DNA of 64,000 bases, taken from the NCBI RefSeq assembly GCF_009498455.1, contig NZ_CP045644.1, positions 3,351,001 through 3,415,000 of the forward strand. Direction: 5' to 3'. Within the stretch, counting starts at the first letter, position 1; each line of letters starts with the position of its first letter. The notes under the pieces were generated by a model, which saw nothing but the letters and a program-made list of their open reading frames with translations, ran no database searches and had not been told where the DNA came from. A program made the position numbers and the translations under genes. Positions 8,063-17,552 of the stretch are shown one piece after another. Source of the stretch: Variovorax paradoxus. GTDB taxonomy: Bacteria > Pseudomonadota > Gammaproteobacteria > Burkholderiales > Burkholderiaceae_C.

Positions 8063-10843
8063 ATGCCGACCCTGCCCGCCGAGCGCACGAAACACAACGA
8101 TGCGCAGCCTGTGTCCGGATCGCTTCCGCGGTCCGCCGGGCTTCTGTTGTCGCGCGAGACCTTGCTCGCGCGCCTGTCCTTGTCCGCCTCGGCGCCGCAC
8201 CGGCTCGTCGTCGTTCAGGCGCCCGCGGGCTGCGGCAAGACCTCGCTGCTCCAGCTGTGGCGGCGCGAGCTGGTGTCGGTGGGTTCGGAGGTCGCCTGGG
8301 TCGGGCTGGGCAGCGACGACAACGACATCCTGCGGCTCGTCGACGACCTGTTCGCGGCCTTGGAGCCCATCGATGCGGCCATCACGCGCGAGGCCCGCCT
8401 GCTGGCCGGGCGCGGCAGCGATCCCGAGGCGGTCGAGCGCATGGTCATCGGCCTGGTGCAGGGCATCGCGGCGAGCGGGCGCGAGATCGTGCTGGTGCTC
8501 GACGATGCGCACCATCTGCACAGCGCCGGGGCGGTGCATGCGGTCCAGCTGCTGATCGAGTACGCGCCCGCCAACCTTCGCTGCGCCCTGGCCACGCGCA
8601 CCGCGTTGCCGCTTTTTCTCGCACGCGCACGCGCGGCGGACCAGATGCTGCAGCTCGGCCCCGACGACCTGCGTTTTTCGCGCGACGAATCGGTCGAGTT
8701 TCTTCGCGAGCGCCTGTCGGGCGCCGACGACCGCATCGCCGATCGCCTGCATGCGCTGACCGACGGGTGGCCGGCCGGCCTGCAGCTGCTGAGCGTGGCC
8801 TTGCGCCGCCGGCCGGGCGCGCTGCCGGAGCAGGTCGAGCGTGTCTGCGATCCCAAGACCTTCTCTGCCTACCTCGAGCAGGAGGTGCTGCTGCGCCTGG
8901 CGCCGGACGAGTTGCGCCTGATGGTGTGCTGCGCGGTGCCGTCGCGGTTCAATGCGCCGCTGGGCGCCGCGCTGCTCGGCGAGCCACTGGGTACCGCGCA
9001 CTGCGCCGCACTGCTGGGCCGGCTCGCGGGCGAAGGGCTGTTCATGACCCGCACCGCCGGCGCGGACGATCCGGCCGCGTGGTGGCGCATCCATCCGCTG
9101 CTGCGCGACGTGCTGCGCGCCCGCTTCGAGACCTGGCCGGCGCCCGAGCGCCGCCGTGTCCACGTCGCGGCATGGCACTGGTTCGCGGCCGAGGCCCAGC
9201 ACCACGATGCCGTGCGCCACGCCATGCAGGCCGGCGAAGCCGACGCTGCCGTCGAACTGGTGGAAGGCTGCGCGAGCGAGTTGTTCGTGCGCGGCGAGCT
9301 GCGCCAGCTGGTGAGCCTGGTGCGGCTGCTGCCGCCCGCGCTGCTGAGCGAGCGGGCGGGCCTGCGCCTGTGGATGGCCTGGGTCGAGGTGTACGAGCGC
9401 CGGCTGGCCGAGTGCGCGCGCACCGTCGCCCAGTTGCGCATCGACCTGGCCGACGCCCCGCCCGCCATGCGCTACCGGCTCACGCTGTTGCGCGGCCTGC
9501 TGGCGGTGCAGAGCGACGACACGCTCGGCGCGATGGCGATCCTGCCGGAGCTGCAGCACGCGCCCGATGGCGCGGATGGCATCGCGCGGGCCGGGCGGCG
9601 CAACATCCTGAGTTGGCTCTACGTGTACCGCGGCGAGTACGAGCGCGCGCGCCGCATCCAGCTCGACGAGGAGCCGCCGCTGGTCGAAGGGCAAGTGCTG
9701 CACGGTACGCCTTTCGGTGCGCTGGTCGGTCGTTGCCTGGTCGGGTTGGCGCATGCGGTCGAAGGCCAGATGATCCAGGCCGAGCGCATCTACCGCGACG
9801 TGCTGTTCGAGGCCGATCAGCGCGGCAGCAGCTGCGTCGATGCCGCCTGCATGGCGGCCGGCCTGCTGGCCGAAGTGCTCTACGAATTGAACGACCCGGC
9901 CGCCGCGGCGCGCCTGGTCGAAGAGCGGCTCGACGTGCTGGAGCGCGTGTCGATTCCCGACACCGTGGTGCGCGTGATGCTGGTGTTGACGCGCGCCCGC
10001 CGCATGGCCGGCCGCCCGCTCGATGCCCTGGCCCACCTGGAACAGGTCGAAGACTACGCGCAGCGGCTCGGCCTGGACCGCGTGATGGCCTACTGCCTGC
10101 TGGAGCAGTTCAAGCTGCACGCGGAGCGCGGCGAATCCGAGGCGGTGCGCGACTGCATGGCGCAGCTGGATGCGCTCGACGCGCGCCACGCGGGTGTCGA
10201 ATCCGAAACCCTCAGCGAGATCATGGTGGTCGCGGAGCGCGCGCGCATTCGCCTGGCGATCTGGGACGGTGACCTGCAGGGCGCGTTGCGGCGCATCGAC
10301 GCGCTGTGGGTCCTGTGCGAGCGGCGCGGGCGCATCCGCCGCCTGGCCTACCTGCACCTGCAGGCGGCCGTGCTCGAGCGCCGGCTGGGGCGGGACGATG
10401 TGGCGCGCGAGCGCACGCGCGAAGCCCTGCGCATTGGCCACCGGCTCGGCCTGGTGCGCTCGCTGCTCGATGCCGACCCCGACGCGCTGGCGCTGATCGA
10501 GATGGTGGGCGCCGAGCCCGGCATGGACCCGCTGCTGGCCTTCTACGCCCAGCGCATCCAGGCCTCGGCCCGCCAGTCGCAGGCGAACGCGGGGAGCGGG
10601 CAGGGCGCAGGCAGTGACTCGGCCCGCACCGCCTCGCTCGAGCTGCTGAGCCCGCGAGAGACCGAGATCGTGCAGCTGCTGCAGCAGTCGATGCCGAACA
10701 AGAAGATCGCCCGCGCGCTCGGGGTGTCGCTCGACACCGTGAAGTGGCACCTGAAGAACGTCTACGGCAAGCTCGGCGCGACCGGGCGCGACGACGTGGT
10801 GCAGCGCCTGCGCGCCGCTGGGACGAAGACCGGGGCTCCGTAG
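8063..10843 (+). CDS. MalT-like LuxR-family transcriptional regulator (second copy)
   Basis: A 926-residue STAND/LuxR activator with P-loop APAGCGKTSLL near residue 62, Walker-B strand LVLDDAHHL, a long alpha-helical repeat region and a C-terminal LuxR helix-turn-helix (LSPRETEIVQLLQQSMPNKKIARALGVS). It shares architecture and recognition-helix wording with the divergent neighbour, so the two arose by duplication. It faces the plus-strand Bug/crotonase/dehydrogenase/CoA-transferase operon and is its likely activator. The ATG at 8063 is chosen because upstream residues in the same frame are low-complexity arginine-rich and would cross the shared promoter region. Confidence 0.9.
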   Translation: MPTLPAERTKHNDAQPVSGSLPRSAGLLLSRETLLARLSLSASAPHRLVVVQAPAGCGKTSLLQLWRRELVSVGSEVAWVGLGSDDNDILRLVDDLFAALEPIDAAITREARLLAGRGSDPEAVERMVIGLVQGIAASGREIVLVLDDAHHLHSAGAVHAVQLLIEYAPANLRCALATRTALPLFLARARAADQMLQLGPDDLRFSRDESVEFLRERLSGADDRIADRLHALTDGWPAGLQLLSVALRRRPGALPEQVERVCDPKTFSAYLEQEVLLRLAPDELRLMVCCAVPSRFNAPLGAALLGEPLGTAHCAALLGRLAGEGLFMTRTAGADDPAAWWRIHPLLRDVLRARFETWPAPERRRVHVAAWHWFAAEAQHHDAVRHAMQAGEADAAVELVEGCASELFVRGELRQLVSLVRLLPPALLSERAGLRLWMAWVEVYERRLAECARTVAQLRIDLADAPPAMRYRLTLLRGLLAVQSDDTLGAMAILPELQHAPDGADGIARAGRRNILSWLYVYRGEYERARRIQLDEEPPLVEGQVLHGTPFGALVGRCLVGLAHAVEGQMIQAERIYRDVLFEADQRGSSCVDAACMAAGLLAEVLYELNDPAAAARLVEERLDVLERVSIPDTVVRVMLVLTRARRMAGRPLDALAHLEQVEDYAQRLGLDRVMAYCLLEQFKLHAERGESEAVRDCMAQLDALDARHAGVESETLSEIMVVAERARIRLAIWDGDLQGALRRIDALWVLCERRGRIRRLAYLHLQAAVLERRLGRDDVARERTREALRIGHRLGLVRSLLDADPDALALIEMVGAEPGMDPLLAFYAQRIQASARQSQANAGSGQGAGSDSARTASLELLSPRETEIVQLLQQSMPNKKIARALGVSLDTVKWHLKNVYGKLGATGRDDVVQRLRAAGTKTGAP

Positions 10844-10970
10844 CTCACCTCCACCGGGTTTTCCCGAGCCGCCCCAGAGGGGTGGGGTGTTCGCCGCACC
10901 GAACCGGATGATGGCCTCCAGCGCGTCGCGTCGCTCCTGACCGCGACAGCGACTTCCAGGAGACGCATCC

Positions 10971-11966
10971 ATGTCCGTTCGATTTTTCCCCTTTGCCGGT
11001 GCGGTCCGCGCGCTGCTTGTCGGCGCCGCACTCGCGGTGTCGGCACAGGCGCAGGCCGCTGGGTACCCCGAGCGCCCTGTGCGCATCCTCGTGGGCGTGC
11101 AGGCCGGCGCCAGCACCGACACGCTCGCGCGGCTGGTCGCGCAGAAGCTTGGCGACCGGCTGGGCCAGCCCTTCATCGTCGAGAACCGGACCGGCGCAGC
11201 CACCCGCATCGGCATGGAGACCATGGCACGCGCGCCGGCGGACGGCTACACGCTGGGGCTCGCGAACGCGGTCAGCACCAGCTTTCCGCTGATGTTCGAC
11301 AACTTCCCCTTCGTGCCGGGCAAGGACTTCGTGCCGGTCTCGATGGTCGGCCGCGCGCCGTCGTTCCTGGCGGTGCGCAGCACGCTGCCCGTGCGCAACG
11401 TCGCCGAGTTCATCGCCTATGCCAAGGCCAACAGCGGCAAGCTGAGCTTCGGCTACGGCGGCGCGGGCAGCAACCCGCACGTGGCCGCGCTCACGCTGGT
11501 GCGCTCGCTTGGCGTGAAGGCCATCGGCGCGCCCTACAAGGGCAATGCGCCCACGGCCCTGGCCGTGGGCGCGGGCGAGGTCGACTTCGCGATGCTCGAG
11601 TACGCCGCGGTGCGCCCGATGGTGGAGCGCGGCAACGTCCGCCTGCTCGCCGTGACCGAGCCCAAGCGCTTCGCGCTCCTGCCCGACGTGCCGACCAGCA
11701 CCGAGCAGGGCCTCACACGCGAGATCGAAGGCATGACGCCCTGGTTCATGTGGATGGCGCCCGCGGGCACGCCCAAGCCGGTGGTCGAGCTGCTCAACCG
11801 CCACGTCAACGAGATCCTCAAGCTCCCCGAGGTGCAGCAGCCGCTGCGCGCCGCCGGCATCGAGCCCGAAGGCAGCACGACCGCGGCCGCCACCGAGTAC
11901 TTCCTGGGCGAACGCGCGCGCATCACGCGGCTGTCGCAGGAACTCGGCGTGTCCTTCAAGGAATGA
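10971..11966 (+). CDS. Bug/TctC-family periplasmic solute-binding protein
   Basis: A 331-residue extracytoplasmic binding protein of the Bug (TctC) family. A signal peptide ends near the AQAQAA motif at about residue 29. The mature domain shows the family blocks YPERPVRILVGVQAGASTD, ENRTGAATRIG and KGNAPTALAVGAGEVDFA. AGGAG lies about 10 bases before the ATG. No TctA/TctB membrane genes are present in the window, as is usual for the hugely expanded Bug proteins of betaproteobacteria. It heads the plus-strand CoA-ester operon and probably binds that pathway's acid substrate, although Bug proteins can also serve as sensors. Confidence 0.9.
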   Translation: MSVRFFPFAGAVRALLVGAALAVSAQAQAAGYPERPVRILVGVQAGASTDTLARLVAQKLGDRLGQPFIVENRTGAATRIGMETMARAPADGYTLGLANAVSTSFPLMFDNFPFVPGKDFVPVSMVGRAPSFLAVRSTLPVRNVAEFIAYAKANSGKLSFGYGGAGSNPHVAALTLVRSLGVKAIGAPYKGNAPTALAVGAGEVDFAMLEYAAVRPMVERGNVRLLAVTEPKRFALLPDVPTSTEQGLTREIEGMTPWFMWMAPAGTPKPVVELLNRHVNEILKLPEVQQPLRAAGIEPEGSTTAAATEYFLGERARITRLSQELGVSFKE

Positions 11967-11980
11967 AACGAAAGAACCCC

Positions 11981-12835
11981 ATGGCCTCCGATACCGAAAC
12001 CATTGCCTTGCGCGAGTCGCAGCTCGTCATCGACGGCCCCGTCGCCGAGTTTTCGCACCAGCGGCCTGGCGCGCGCAACGCGCTGTCGATGGAACTGCGC
12101 GCCGACTACGCCGAGATGCTGGCGCGCGTGCGCGAGAACCGCGCGCTGCGCGTGCTCGTGCTCACCGGCTCGGGCGGCAGCTTCTGCGCGGGCGGCGACG
12201 TCAAGGGCATGAACGAGCGGCTGCAAGACCCCGACCCCGAGCGCAACTCGCCCGACGCCACGCGCCGCCGCCTCATGGACTCGCAGCTGTGGCTGACCCA
12301 GCTGCGCGAGCTCGACCTGCCGGTGATCGCCGCCGTGGACGGCGCGGCCTACGGCGCCGGCTTCGGCCTGGCGCTGCAGGCCGACTTCATCCTCGCGTCG
12401 ACGCGTGCCGCCTTCTGCATGTCGTTCGCGCGCATGGGCGCGGTGCCCGACTACGGCGCGCTGTACACGCTGCCGCGCATCGTGGGCTTGGCGCGCGCCA
12501 AGGAAGTGATGCTCACCGCGCGCCGCATCGGCGCGCAAGAAGCGATGGCGATGGGCTTCGTCCATGCGGTGCATGAACCCGCTGCACTGCCGCAGGCCGC
12601 GCGCGCCTTCGCGCACCGGCTCTCGGCCGGCCCGCGCGAGGCGGCCGCCATGACGCGCAGCCTGCTCAACAAGAGCTTCGAGACCGACTACGCCACGCTG
12701 GCCACGCTGGAGGCCTGCGCGCAGGGCGTGGCGATGGCCTCGGCCTACCACGCCGAGGCCGCGGCGCGATTCACGCGTGGCGAACCCAGCCTGTTCGATT
12801 GGGACCGCGACAGCGCGGCGCCGCAGCAGAAATAG
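11981..12835 (+). CDS. Enoyl-CoA hydratase/isomerase (crotonase) family protein
   Basis: A 284-residue crotonase. The oxyanion-hole motifs are visible as GSGGSFCAGGDVKGM and AAVDGAAYGAGFG. By eye, both catalytic glutamates of classical enoyl-CoA hydratase are missing: the GGGCELA position reads GAGFGLA and the QPE position reads MSF. An aspartate follows in AVPDYGALYTLPR, as in PaaG-type isomerases. It is therefore more likely an isomerase, ring-opening or other crotonase than a hydratase. The ATG at 11981 is preferred; another ATG at 11963 overlaps the stop of the Bug gene (ATGA) and cannot be excluded. It lies inside the operon leading to the double acyl-CoA dehydrogenase. Confidence 0.88.
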   Translation: MASDTETIALRESQLVIDGPVAEFSHQRPGARNALSMELRADYAEMLARVRENRALRVLVLTGSGGSFCAGGDVKGMNERLQDPDPERNSPDATRRRLMDSQLWLTQLRELDLPVIAAVDGAAYGAGFGLALQADFILASTRAAFCMSFARMGAVPDYGALYTLPRIVGLARAKEVMLTARRIGAQEAMAMGFVHAVHEPAALPQAARAFAHRLSAGPREAAAMTRSLLNKSFETDYATLATLEACAQGVAMASAYHAEAAARFTRGEPSLFDWDRDSAAPQQK

Positions 12836-12856
12836 AACGACAAAGAGCATCTCACC

Positions 12857-15208
12857 ATGTCCCCGCACGCATCCACCCCCGACCTCGAGACTTTCCGCGC
12901 CGAGGTCCGCCACTTCCTCGACGAGGCCATTCCCTCCGACATCCGCGCCTCGGTGCGCGCGCACTGCCTGGTCACGCGCGAGCAGGCCAGCCGCTGGCAG
13001 CGCATCCTGCATGCGCGCGGTTGGGGCGCCCCCGGATGGCCGCGCGAACACGGCGGTCCCGGCTGGTCGCTGGTGCAGCAGGCCGTGTTCCGCGAAGAGC
13101 TCGCCGCCAGCGACGCGCCGCGCTACGAAAACCTGGGCATCGACACCATCGGCCCCACGCTGATGCGCCACGGCACGCCCGCGCAGCAGGCCCGCTTCCT
13201 GCCGCGCATGCTGTCCTTCGACGACTACTGGGCGCAGGGCTATTCCGAGCCCGACGCCGGCTCCGACCTGGCCTCGCTGCGCACCACGGCGCGGCGCGAG
13301 GGCGACCACTACGTCGTCAGCGGCACCAAGATCTGGCAGAGCTACGGCCACTGGGCCAACTGGGCGCTGGTGCTCGTGCGCAGCGACAGCAGCGCGGCGC
13401 GCAAGCAGGACGGCATCTCGGTGCTGTTGATCGACCTCGAATCGCCCGGCGTCACGGTGCGCCCGATCCGCTTCATGAACGGCGCGCAGTTCCACGTCCA
13501 GCTCTTCTTCGACGAGGTGCGCGTGCCGGTCGAGAACCTCGTCGGTGTCGAGCATGCCGGCTGGAGCGTGGCCAAGGGGCTGCTCGTGATCGAGCGCCTG
13601 TTCGTCGCACGCGTCGCCGAGTGCAAGGCCGACGTGCTGGAAACCGCGCGCATGGCGGAAGGGCGCGGACCCGGCGGTGCCTCGCTGCTTGCCCAAGACG
13701 TGTACGCGCGCCGCTTCGCCGAACTCGACGTGCGCGCCCGCGCGCTCGATGCCGCCTGGTGGCCTGCTGTTCGCACGGTGGAGGCGGGCGGCGACGCCGG
13801 CCTGGACGCTTCGTTGCTCAAGCTGCAGGGCAACACGCTGCTGCAAGACCTGCAGCAGCTGCAGCTCGAGTTCGCGGGCCTCGAGGCCTTGCCCTGCGAC
13901 GCCGGTGCCATCGACGGCGTGCCCAACCCCGAGCCGCTGTCGCCCACCTACGCCGAAAACCTGGCGCTGCATGTCTGGCGCTACCGCGGCATCACGCTGG
14001 GCGGCGGCACGTCGGAGGTGCAGCGCGGCATCGTCGCCAAGGCCATCTTCGGCGGACAGAGCGCGCTCGACGGCGATGCGGGCGAGCCGCTGAACGACGA
14101 GCAGGCGATGCTCGACGCGGCCCTGCGCCGTCTGCTGGCAGATCGCTACGCCTTCGAGCACCGCCAGCGAGTGCTCGCGGACCACGGCGGCTTCGACGCG
14201 TCGTTCTGGCAGTCGTTGCACGACCTGGGCATCGGCAGCCTGTGCGTGCCCGAGCGCGACGGCGGCTTCGGCGGCGGCGCGGTCGAACTCAGTGCTGTGA
14301 TGGAGGCGACCGGCGAAGCGCTGCTGCTCGAACCTTTGCTCTGGAGCACGGTGCTCGGCGTGCAGCTGGTGAGCGACACGCCGCCTTCGGAGGTGCGCAG
14401 CCGGCTGCTCGACGGCCTGGCGGACGGCTCGCTGCGCGTGGCATTCGCGCACGGCGAAGGCAACGGCGTGGCCGATGTCGCGCGCATCGACACCCTCGCG
14501 CGGCGCGACCGCGACGGCTGGCGCCTGAGCGGACGCAAGCGTTTCGTGCTCGGCGGCGACGGCGCGCAGACGCTGCTCGTGAGCGCGCGGCTTGAAGACG
14601 GCGGCCTCGGCCTGTTCGCCTGCGACGCGGCGGCAGCGGGTGTTGCACGACGCAGCTATCGCCTGCACGACGGGCGCGGCGCCTGCGACGCCGTGTTCGA
14701 CAACGTGGCGCTGCCCATCGATGCGCTCATCGCCGGGCCCGAGCGCGCCGGCGAAATCATCGAGGAGGCCGTGGCTTTCGCGACCCTCGCGCTGGCCGCC
14801 GAGAGCGTCGGTGCGATGCGCCGCGCGCTCGCGATCACGGTCGACTACATGCGCACGCGCAAGCAGTTCGACCGCGCGCTGGCCGACTACCAGGCGCTGC
14901 AGCACCGCGTGGTCGAGCACTACCGGCTGTGGGGGCAGGCGCGCACGCTGGTGCGCGAGGCCGCGCAGGGCTGGCCTGCTGTTTCGCCGCAGGAGCGTGT
15001 GCGCCGCGTGAGCGCGGCCAAGTACGCCGCCGGCCTGGCGGGCCGCGCCATCGCGCTCGACGGTCTGCAGCTGCACGGCGCCGTCGGCCTGCAGGACGAG
15101 ACCGCCATCAGCCACTACGCCAAGCGGCTCATGGCCAACGACGTGCTGCTCGGCGATGCCACTTTCCATCTCGGCCGCTTTGCCGGCGCAGGAGCCGCGA
15201 TCCCATGA
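12857..15208 (+). CDS. Tandem double-domain acyl-CoA dehydrogenase
   Basis: A 783-residue protein containing two acyl-CoA dehydrogenase domains in one chain. The first, about residues 1-400, carries YSEPDAGSDLASLRTTA and ends with the GGGTSEVQRGIVAKAIFG motif. The second, about 415-783, is shorter and degenerate at the FAD/substrate motifs but ends with LDGLQLHGAVGLQDE and YAKRLMANDVLLGD. Such fusions resemble the alpha2beta2 dehydrogenases of steroid degradation, where one subunit supplies most active-site residues. It probably oxidises a bulky or aromatic-side-chain CoA ester. Its stop overlaps the next start (ATGA), so it is co-translated with the CoA-transferase gene. Confidence 0.92.
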   Translation: MSPHASTPDLETFRAEVRHFLDEAIPSDIRASVRAHCLVTREQASRWQRILHARGWGAPGWPREHGGPGWSLVQQAVFREELAASDAPRYENLGIDTIGPTLMRHGTPAQQARFLPRMLSFDDYWAQGYSEPDAGSDLASLRTTARREGDHYVVSGTKIWQSYGHWANWALVLVRSDSSAARKQDGISVLLIDLESPGVTVRPIRFMNGAQFHVQLFFDEVRVPVENLVGVEHAGWSVAKGLLVIERLFVARVAECKADVLETARMAEGRGPGGASLLAQDVYARRFAELDVRARALDAAWWPAVRTVEAGGDAGLDASLLKLQGNTLLQDLQQLQLEFAGLEALPCDAGAIDGVPNPEPLSPTYAENLALHVWRYRGITLGGGTSEVQRGIVAKAIFGGQSALDGDAGEPLNDEQAMLDAALRRLLADRYAFEHRQRVLADHGGFDASFWQSLHDLGIGSLCVPERDGGFGGGAVELSAVMEATGEALLLEPLLWSTVLGVQLVSDTPPSEVRSRLLDGLADGSLRVAFAHGEGNGVADVARIDTLARRDRDGWRLSGRKRFVLGGDGAQTLLVSARLEDGGLGLFACDAAAAGVARRSYRLHDGRGACDAVFDNVALPIDALIAGPERAGEIIEEAVAFATLALAAESVGAMRRALAITVDYMRTRKQFDRALADYQALQHRVVEHYRLWGQARTLVREAAQGWPAVSPQERVRRVSAAKYAAGLAGRAIALDGLQLHGAVGLQDETAISHYAKRLMANDVLLGDATFHLGRFAGAGAAIP

Positions 15209-16428
15209 CCGCCAAGGACAACGCCTTCAAAGGCCAGGGCCCGCTGGCCGGCCTGCGCGTGCTCGACATCGCCACTGTGGTGGCTGCGCCCTCGGCCGCC
15301 GCGTTGCTGGCCGACTACGGCGCCGAGGTGCTCAAGATCGAGCTGCCCGGCGTGGGCGACGGCTGCCGCGCCTTCCCGCCCTTCAAGGACGGCAAGGCGC
15401 TGTGGTGGAAGGTGACCAACCGCAACAAGAAGCTCATCTCGCTCGACCTGCGCAAGCCGCGCGGCCTGGCGCTGTTCAAGCGGCTGCTGCCGCGCTTCGA
15501 CGTGCTGATCGAGAACTTCCGCCCCGGCACGCTCGATCGCTGGGGCCTGGACCGCGACACGCTCTGGGCGCTCAAGCCCGGCCTCGTCATCCTGCGCGCC
15601 ACGGCCTTCGGCCAGACCGGCCCGTACCGCGACCGGCCGGGCTTCGCGCGCATCTTCGAGGCCATGGGCGGGCTGACCTACATCTCGGGCGAGGCCGACG
15701 GGCAGCCCATGCATGCGGGCTACCCCATCGGCGATTCGATCGGCGGGCTGTTCGGCGCGCTCGGCGTGATGACCGCGCTGTGGAAGCGCGCGGCCCACCC
15801 CGACGCGCCGGGCGAGGAGATCGACCTGTCGCTCACCGAGGCCATGCTCAAGCTGATCGAGTTCCTGCCGATCAAGTACGACCTGCTTGGCGAAAGCCAC
15901 GAGCGCTCGGGCAACACCAGCCAGTACGCGGCGCCGACCGGCGTGTACCGCACGCGCGACGGCCAGTGGGTGTCGCTGTCGGGCAGCACCAACGCGCTGT
16001 TCGCGGCCAACTGCCGCGCCATCGGGCGCGAAGATTTGCTGAGCGATCCGCGCTTTGGCGGCAACCCCGCGCGCTGCGCACACACAGCCGAACTCAACGC
16101 GCTCTTCGCCGACTGGTTCCTGGCGAACGACCTGGCCGACGTGCTCGCATCTTTCGAGCGCCACAAGGGCACGCTGGCGCCGATCTATTCGGCACGCCAG
16201 ATCGTCGAAGACCCGCAGGTGAAGGCGCGCGAGTTCCTGTGCACCGTGCCCGACCGCGATTTCGGCGAAGTGCGCATCCAGGGTGTGGTGCCGCGCTTCC
16301 TGCGCGACCCCGGTGCCATTCACACGCCCGGCGGCGCGATCGGCGAAGACAACGACGAGGTCTTCGGTGACTGGCTCGCGCTCGATGCCGACGAGCAGGC
16401 CCGGTTGCGCGAGGAGGGCGTGATCTGA
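15205..16428 (+). CDS. CaiB/BaiF family CoA-transferase
   Basis: A 407-residue class III CoA-transferase. The N-terminal block GLRVLDIATVVAAPSAAALLADYGAEVLKIE fold region and the NFRPGTLDRWG motif are typical. The catalytic aspartate is expected at about Asp177 in YPIGDS. It would move CoA onto the incoming acid of the operon, replacing an ATP-dependent ligase, which this operon lacks. AGGAG precedes the ATG, and the start overlaps the stop of the double dehydrogenase. It is the last gene of the operon and converges on the nitronate monooxygenase gene. Confidence 0.92.
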   Translation: MTAKDNAFKGQGPLAGLRVLDIATVVAAPSAAALLADYGAEVLKIELPGVGDGCRAFPPFKDGKALWWKVTNRNKKLISLDLRKPRGLALFKRLLPRFDVLIENFRPGTLDRWGLDRDTLWALKPGLVILRATAFGQTGPYRDRPGFARIFEAMGGLTYISGEADGQPMHAGYPIGDSIGGLFGALGVMTALWKRAAHPDAPGEEIDLSLTEAMLKLIEFLPIKYDLLGESHERSGNTSQYAAPTGVYRTRDGQWVSLSGSTNALFAANCRAIGREDLLSDPRFGGNPARCAHTAELNALFADWFLANDLADVLASFERHKGTLAPIYSARQIVEDPQVKAREFLCTVPDRDFGEVRIQGVVPRFLRDPGAIHTPGGAIGEDNDEVFGDWLALDADEQARLREEGVI

Positions 16429-16456
16429 GGGACCGCGGCGCGGCGGCTCGCGGGCC

Positions 16457-17428
16457 TCAGACGGCCGCGAAGCCGAGCCGCACCCGCGCTTCGCCGTACT
16501 CCCGCTGCAGCCGCGCAGCGATCGCGGCGGTGCCTTCGGCCTCGCCGATGCTGCCCACGCCTTGCCCGGCCGACCAGATGTCGCGCCACACCTTGGCCTT
16601 GGCCATGCTTTCCGAGCCGAAGTCTTCTTCCGCCGCCCCGCGGTCCGGCAGGGCGTCCGGGTCGTAGCCGGCCGTCGCCACGCTGCTGCGCAGGTAGTTG
16701 GCATGCACGCCGGAGAACAGGTCGGTGTAGACGATGCCTTCGGCGGGCGCATCGAGCACGGCCTGCCGGTAGGCGGGCGTGATGTTCGCCTCGGTCGCCG
16801 CCAGGAAGCGCGTGCCCATGTAGGCAAGGTCGGCGCCCATCGCCTGCGCGGCCAGGATGTCGTCGCCCCGTGTGATCGCGCCGCCGAGCAGCACGAGCCC
16901 GCTGAACCATTGCTTCACTTCGCCCACCAGCGCGAAGGGCGACAGGCGCCCCGCATGTCCGCCTGCCCCCGCGCACACGAGGATCAACCCGTCCACGCCG
17001 GCCTGCGCCGCCTTGCGTGCGTGCCGCTGGTTGACGACGTCGTGGAACACCAGCCCGCCGTACCTATGCACGGCCTCGACCACGGCTGCCGGGTTGCCCA
17101 CCGAGGTGATGACGATCGGCACGCGGCGGCGCACGCAGGTCGCAAGGTCGGCGGCGAGGCGGTCGTTGGTCTTGTGCAGGATCAGGTTCACCGCGTAGGG
17201 CGCGGCGGGCGCGTGCGGGTGCGTTGCGTCGTGCGCCGCGAGCTGCTGTTCGATGGCGTCGATCCACGCATCGAGCGCGGCGGCGGGGCGCGCGTTCAGC
17301 GCGGGAAACGAACCGACGATGCCGGCCTTGCACTGCGCGACAACAAGCTCGACGCTGCTGGCGATGAACATGGGGGAGGCGACGGCCGGCAGGCGCAGCC
17401 GCTGGAGCAGAGGGTGGGTTGTGGTCAT
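16457..17428 (-). CDS. Nitronate monooxygenase (2-nitropropane-dioxygenase-like)
   Basis: A 323-residue FMN-dependent TIM-barrel protein of the nitronate monooxygenase family. The start PLLQRLRLPAVASPMF, the histidine in the GGLVFHDVVNQRHARKA region and the flavin-phosphate-binding VCAGAGGHAG segment are family features. Family enzymes oxidise alkyl nitronates such as propionate-3-nitronate; many relatives have unknown substrates. It is convergent with the CoA-transferase gene and divergent from the racemase-like gene at 17553, with no obvious strong ribosome site. Confidence 0.88.
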   Translation of the reverse strand: MTTTHPLLQRLRLPAVASPMFIASSVELVVAQCKAGIVGSFPALNARPAAALDAWIDAIEQQLAAHDATHPHAPAAPYAVNLILHKTNDRLAADLATCVRRRVPIVITSVGNPAAVVEAVHRYGGLVFHDVVNQRHARKAAQAGVDGLILVCAGAGGHAGRLSPFALVGEVKQWFSGLVLLGGAITRGDDILAAQAMGADLAYMGTRFLAATEANITPAYRQAVLDAPAEGIVYTDLFSGVHANYLRSSVATAGYDPDALPDRGAAEEDFGSESMAKAKVWRDIWSAGQGVGSIGEAEGTAAIAARLQREYGEARVRLGFAAV

Positions 17429-17552
17429 GGCGCCAGTAGATGCCGGCGCGGGCGCGAAGGCCCCACTCTTCAGGAGTGGGGGCGCAGGGTGCGGTGGCGT
17501 GGACCATCGAGCGCAGCAGGCACTACAGGTCGTGCGAGAAAGGCAATTTCAG

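Noticed and set aside
7877..11224. Minus-strand open frame of 1115 codons
   Set aside because: It lies opposite the second MalT-like regulator, whose P-loop and HTH are unmistakable. Its translation is low-complexity Ala/Arg/Gln/His-rich.
11534..15169. Minus-strand open frame of 1211 codons
   Set aside because: It covers the reverse strand of crotonase and double-dehydrogenase genes with clear motifs, and shows no domain of its own.
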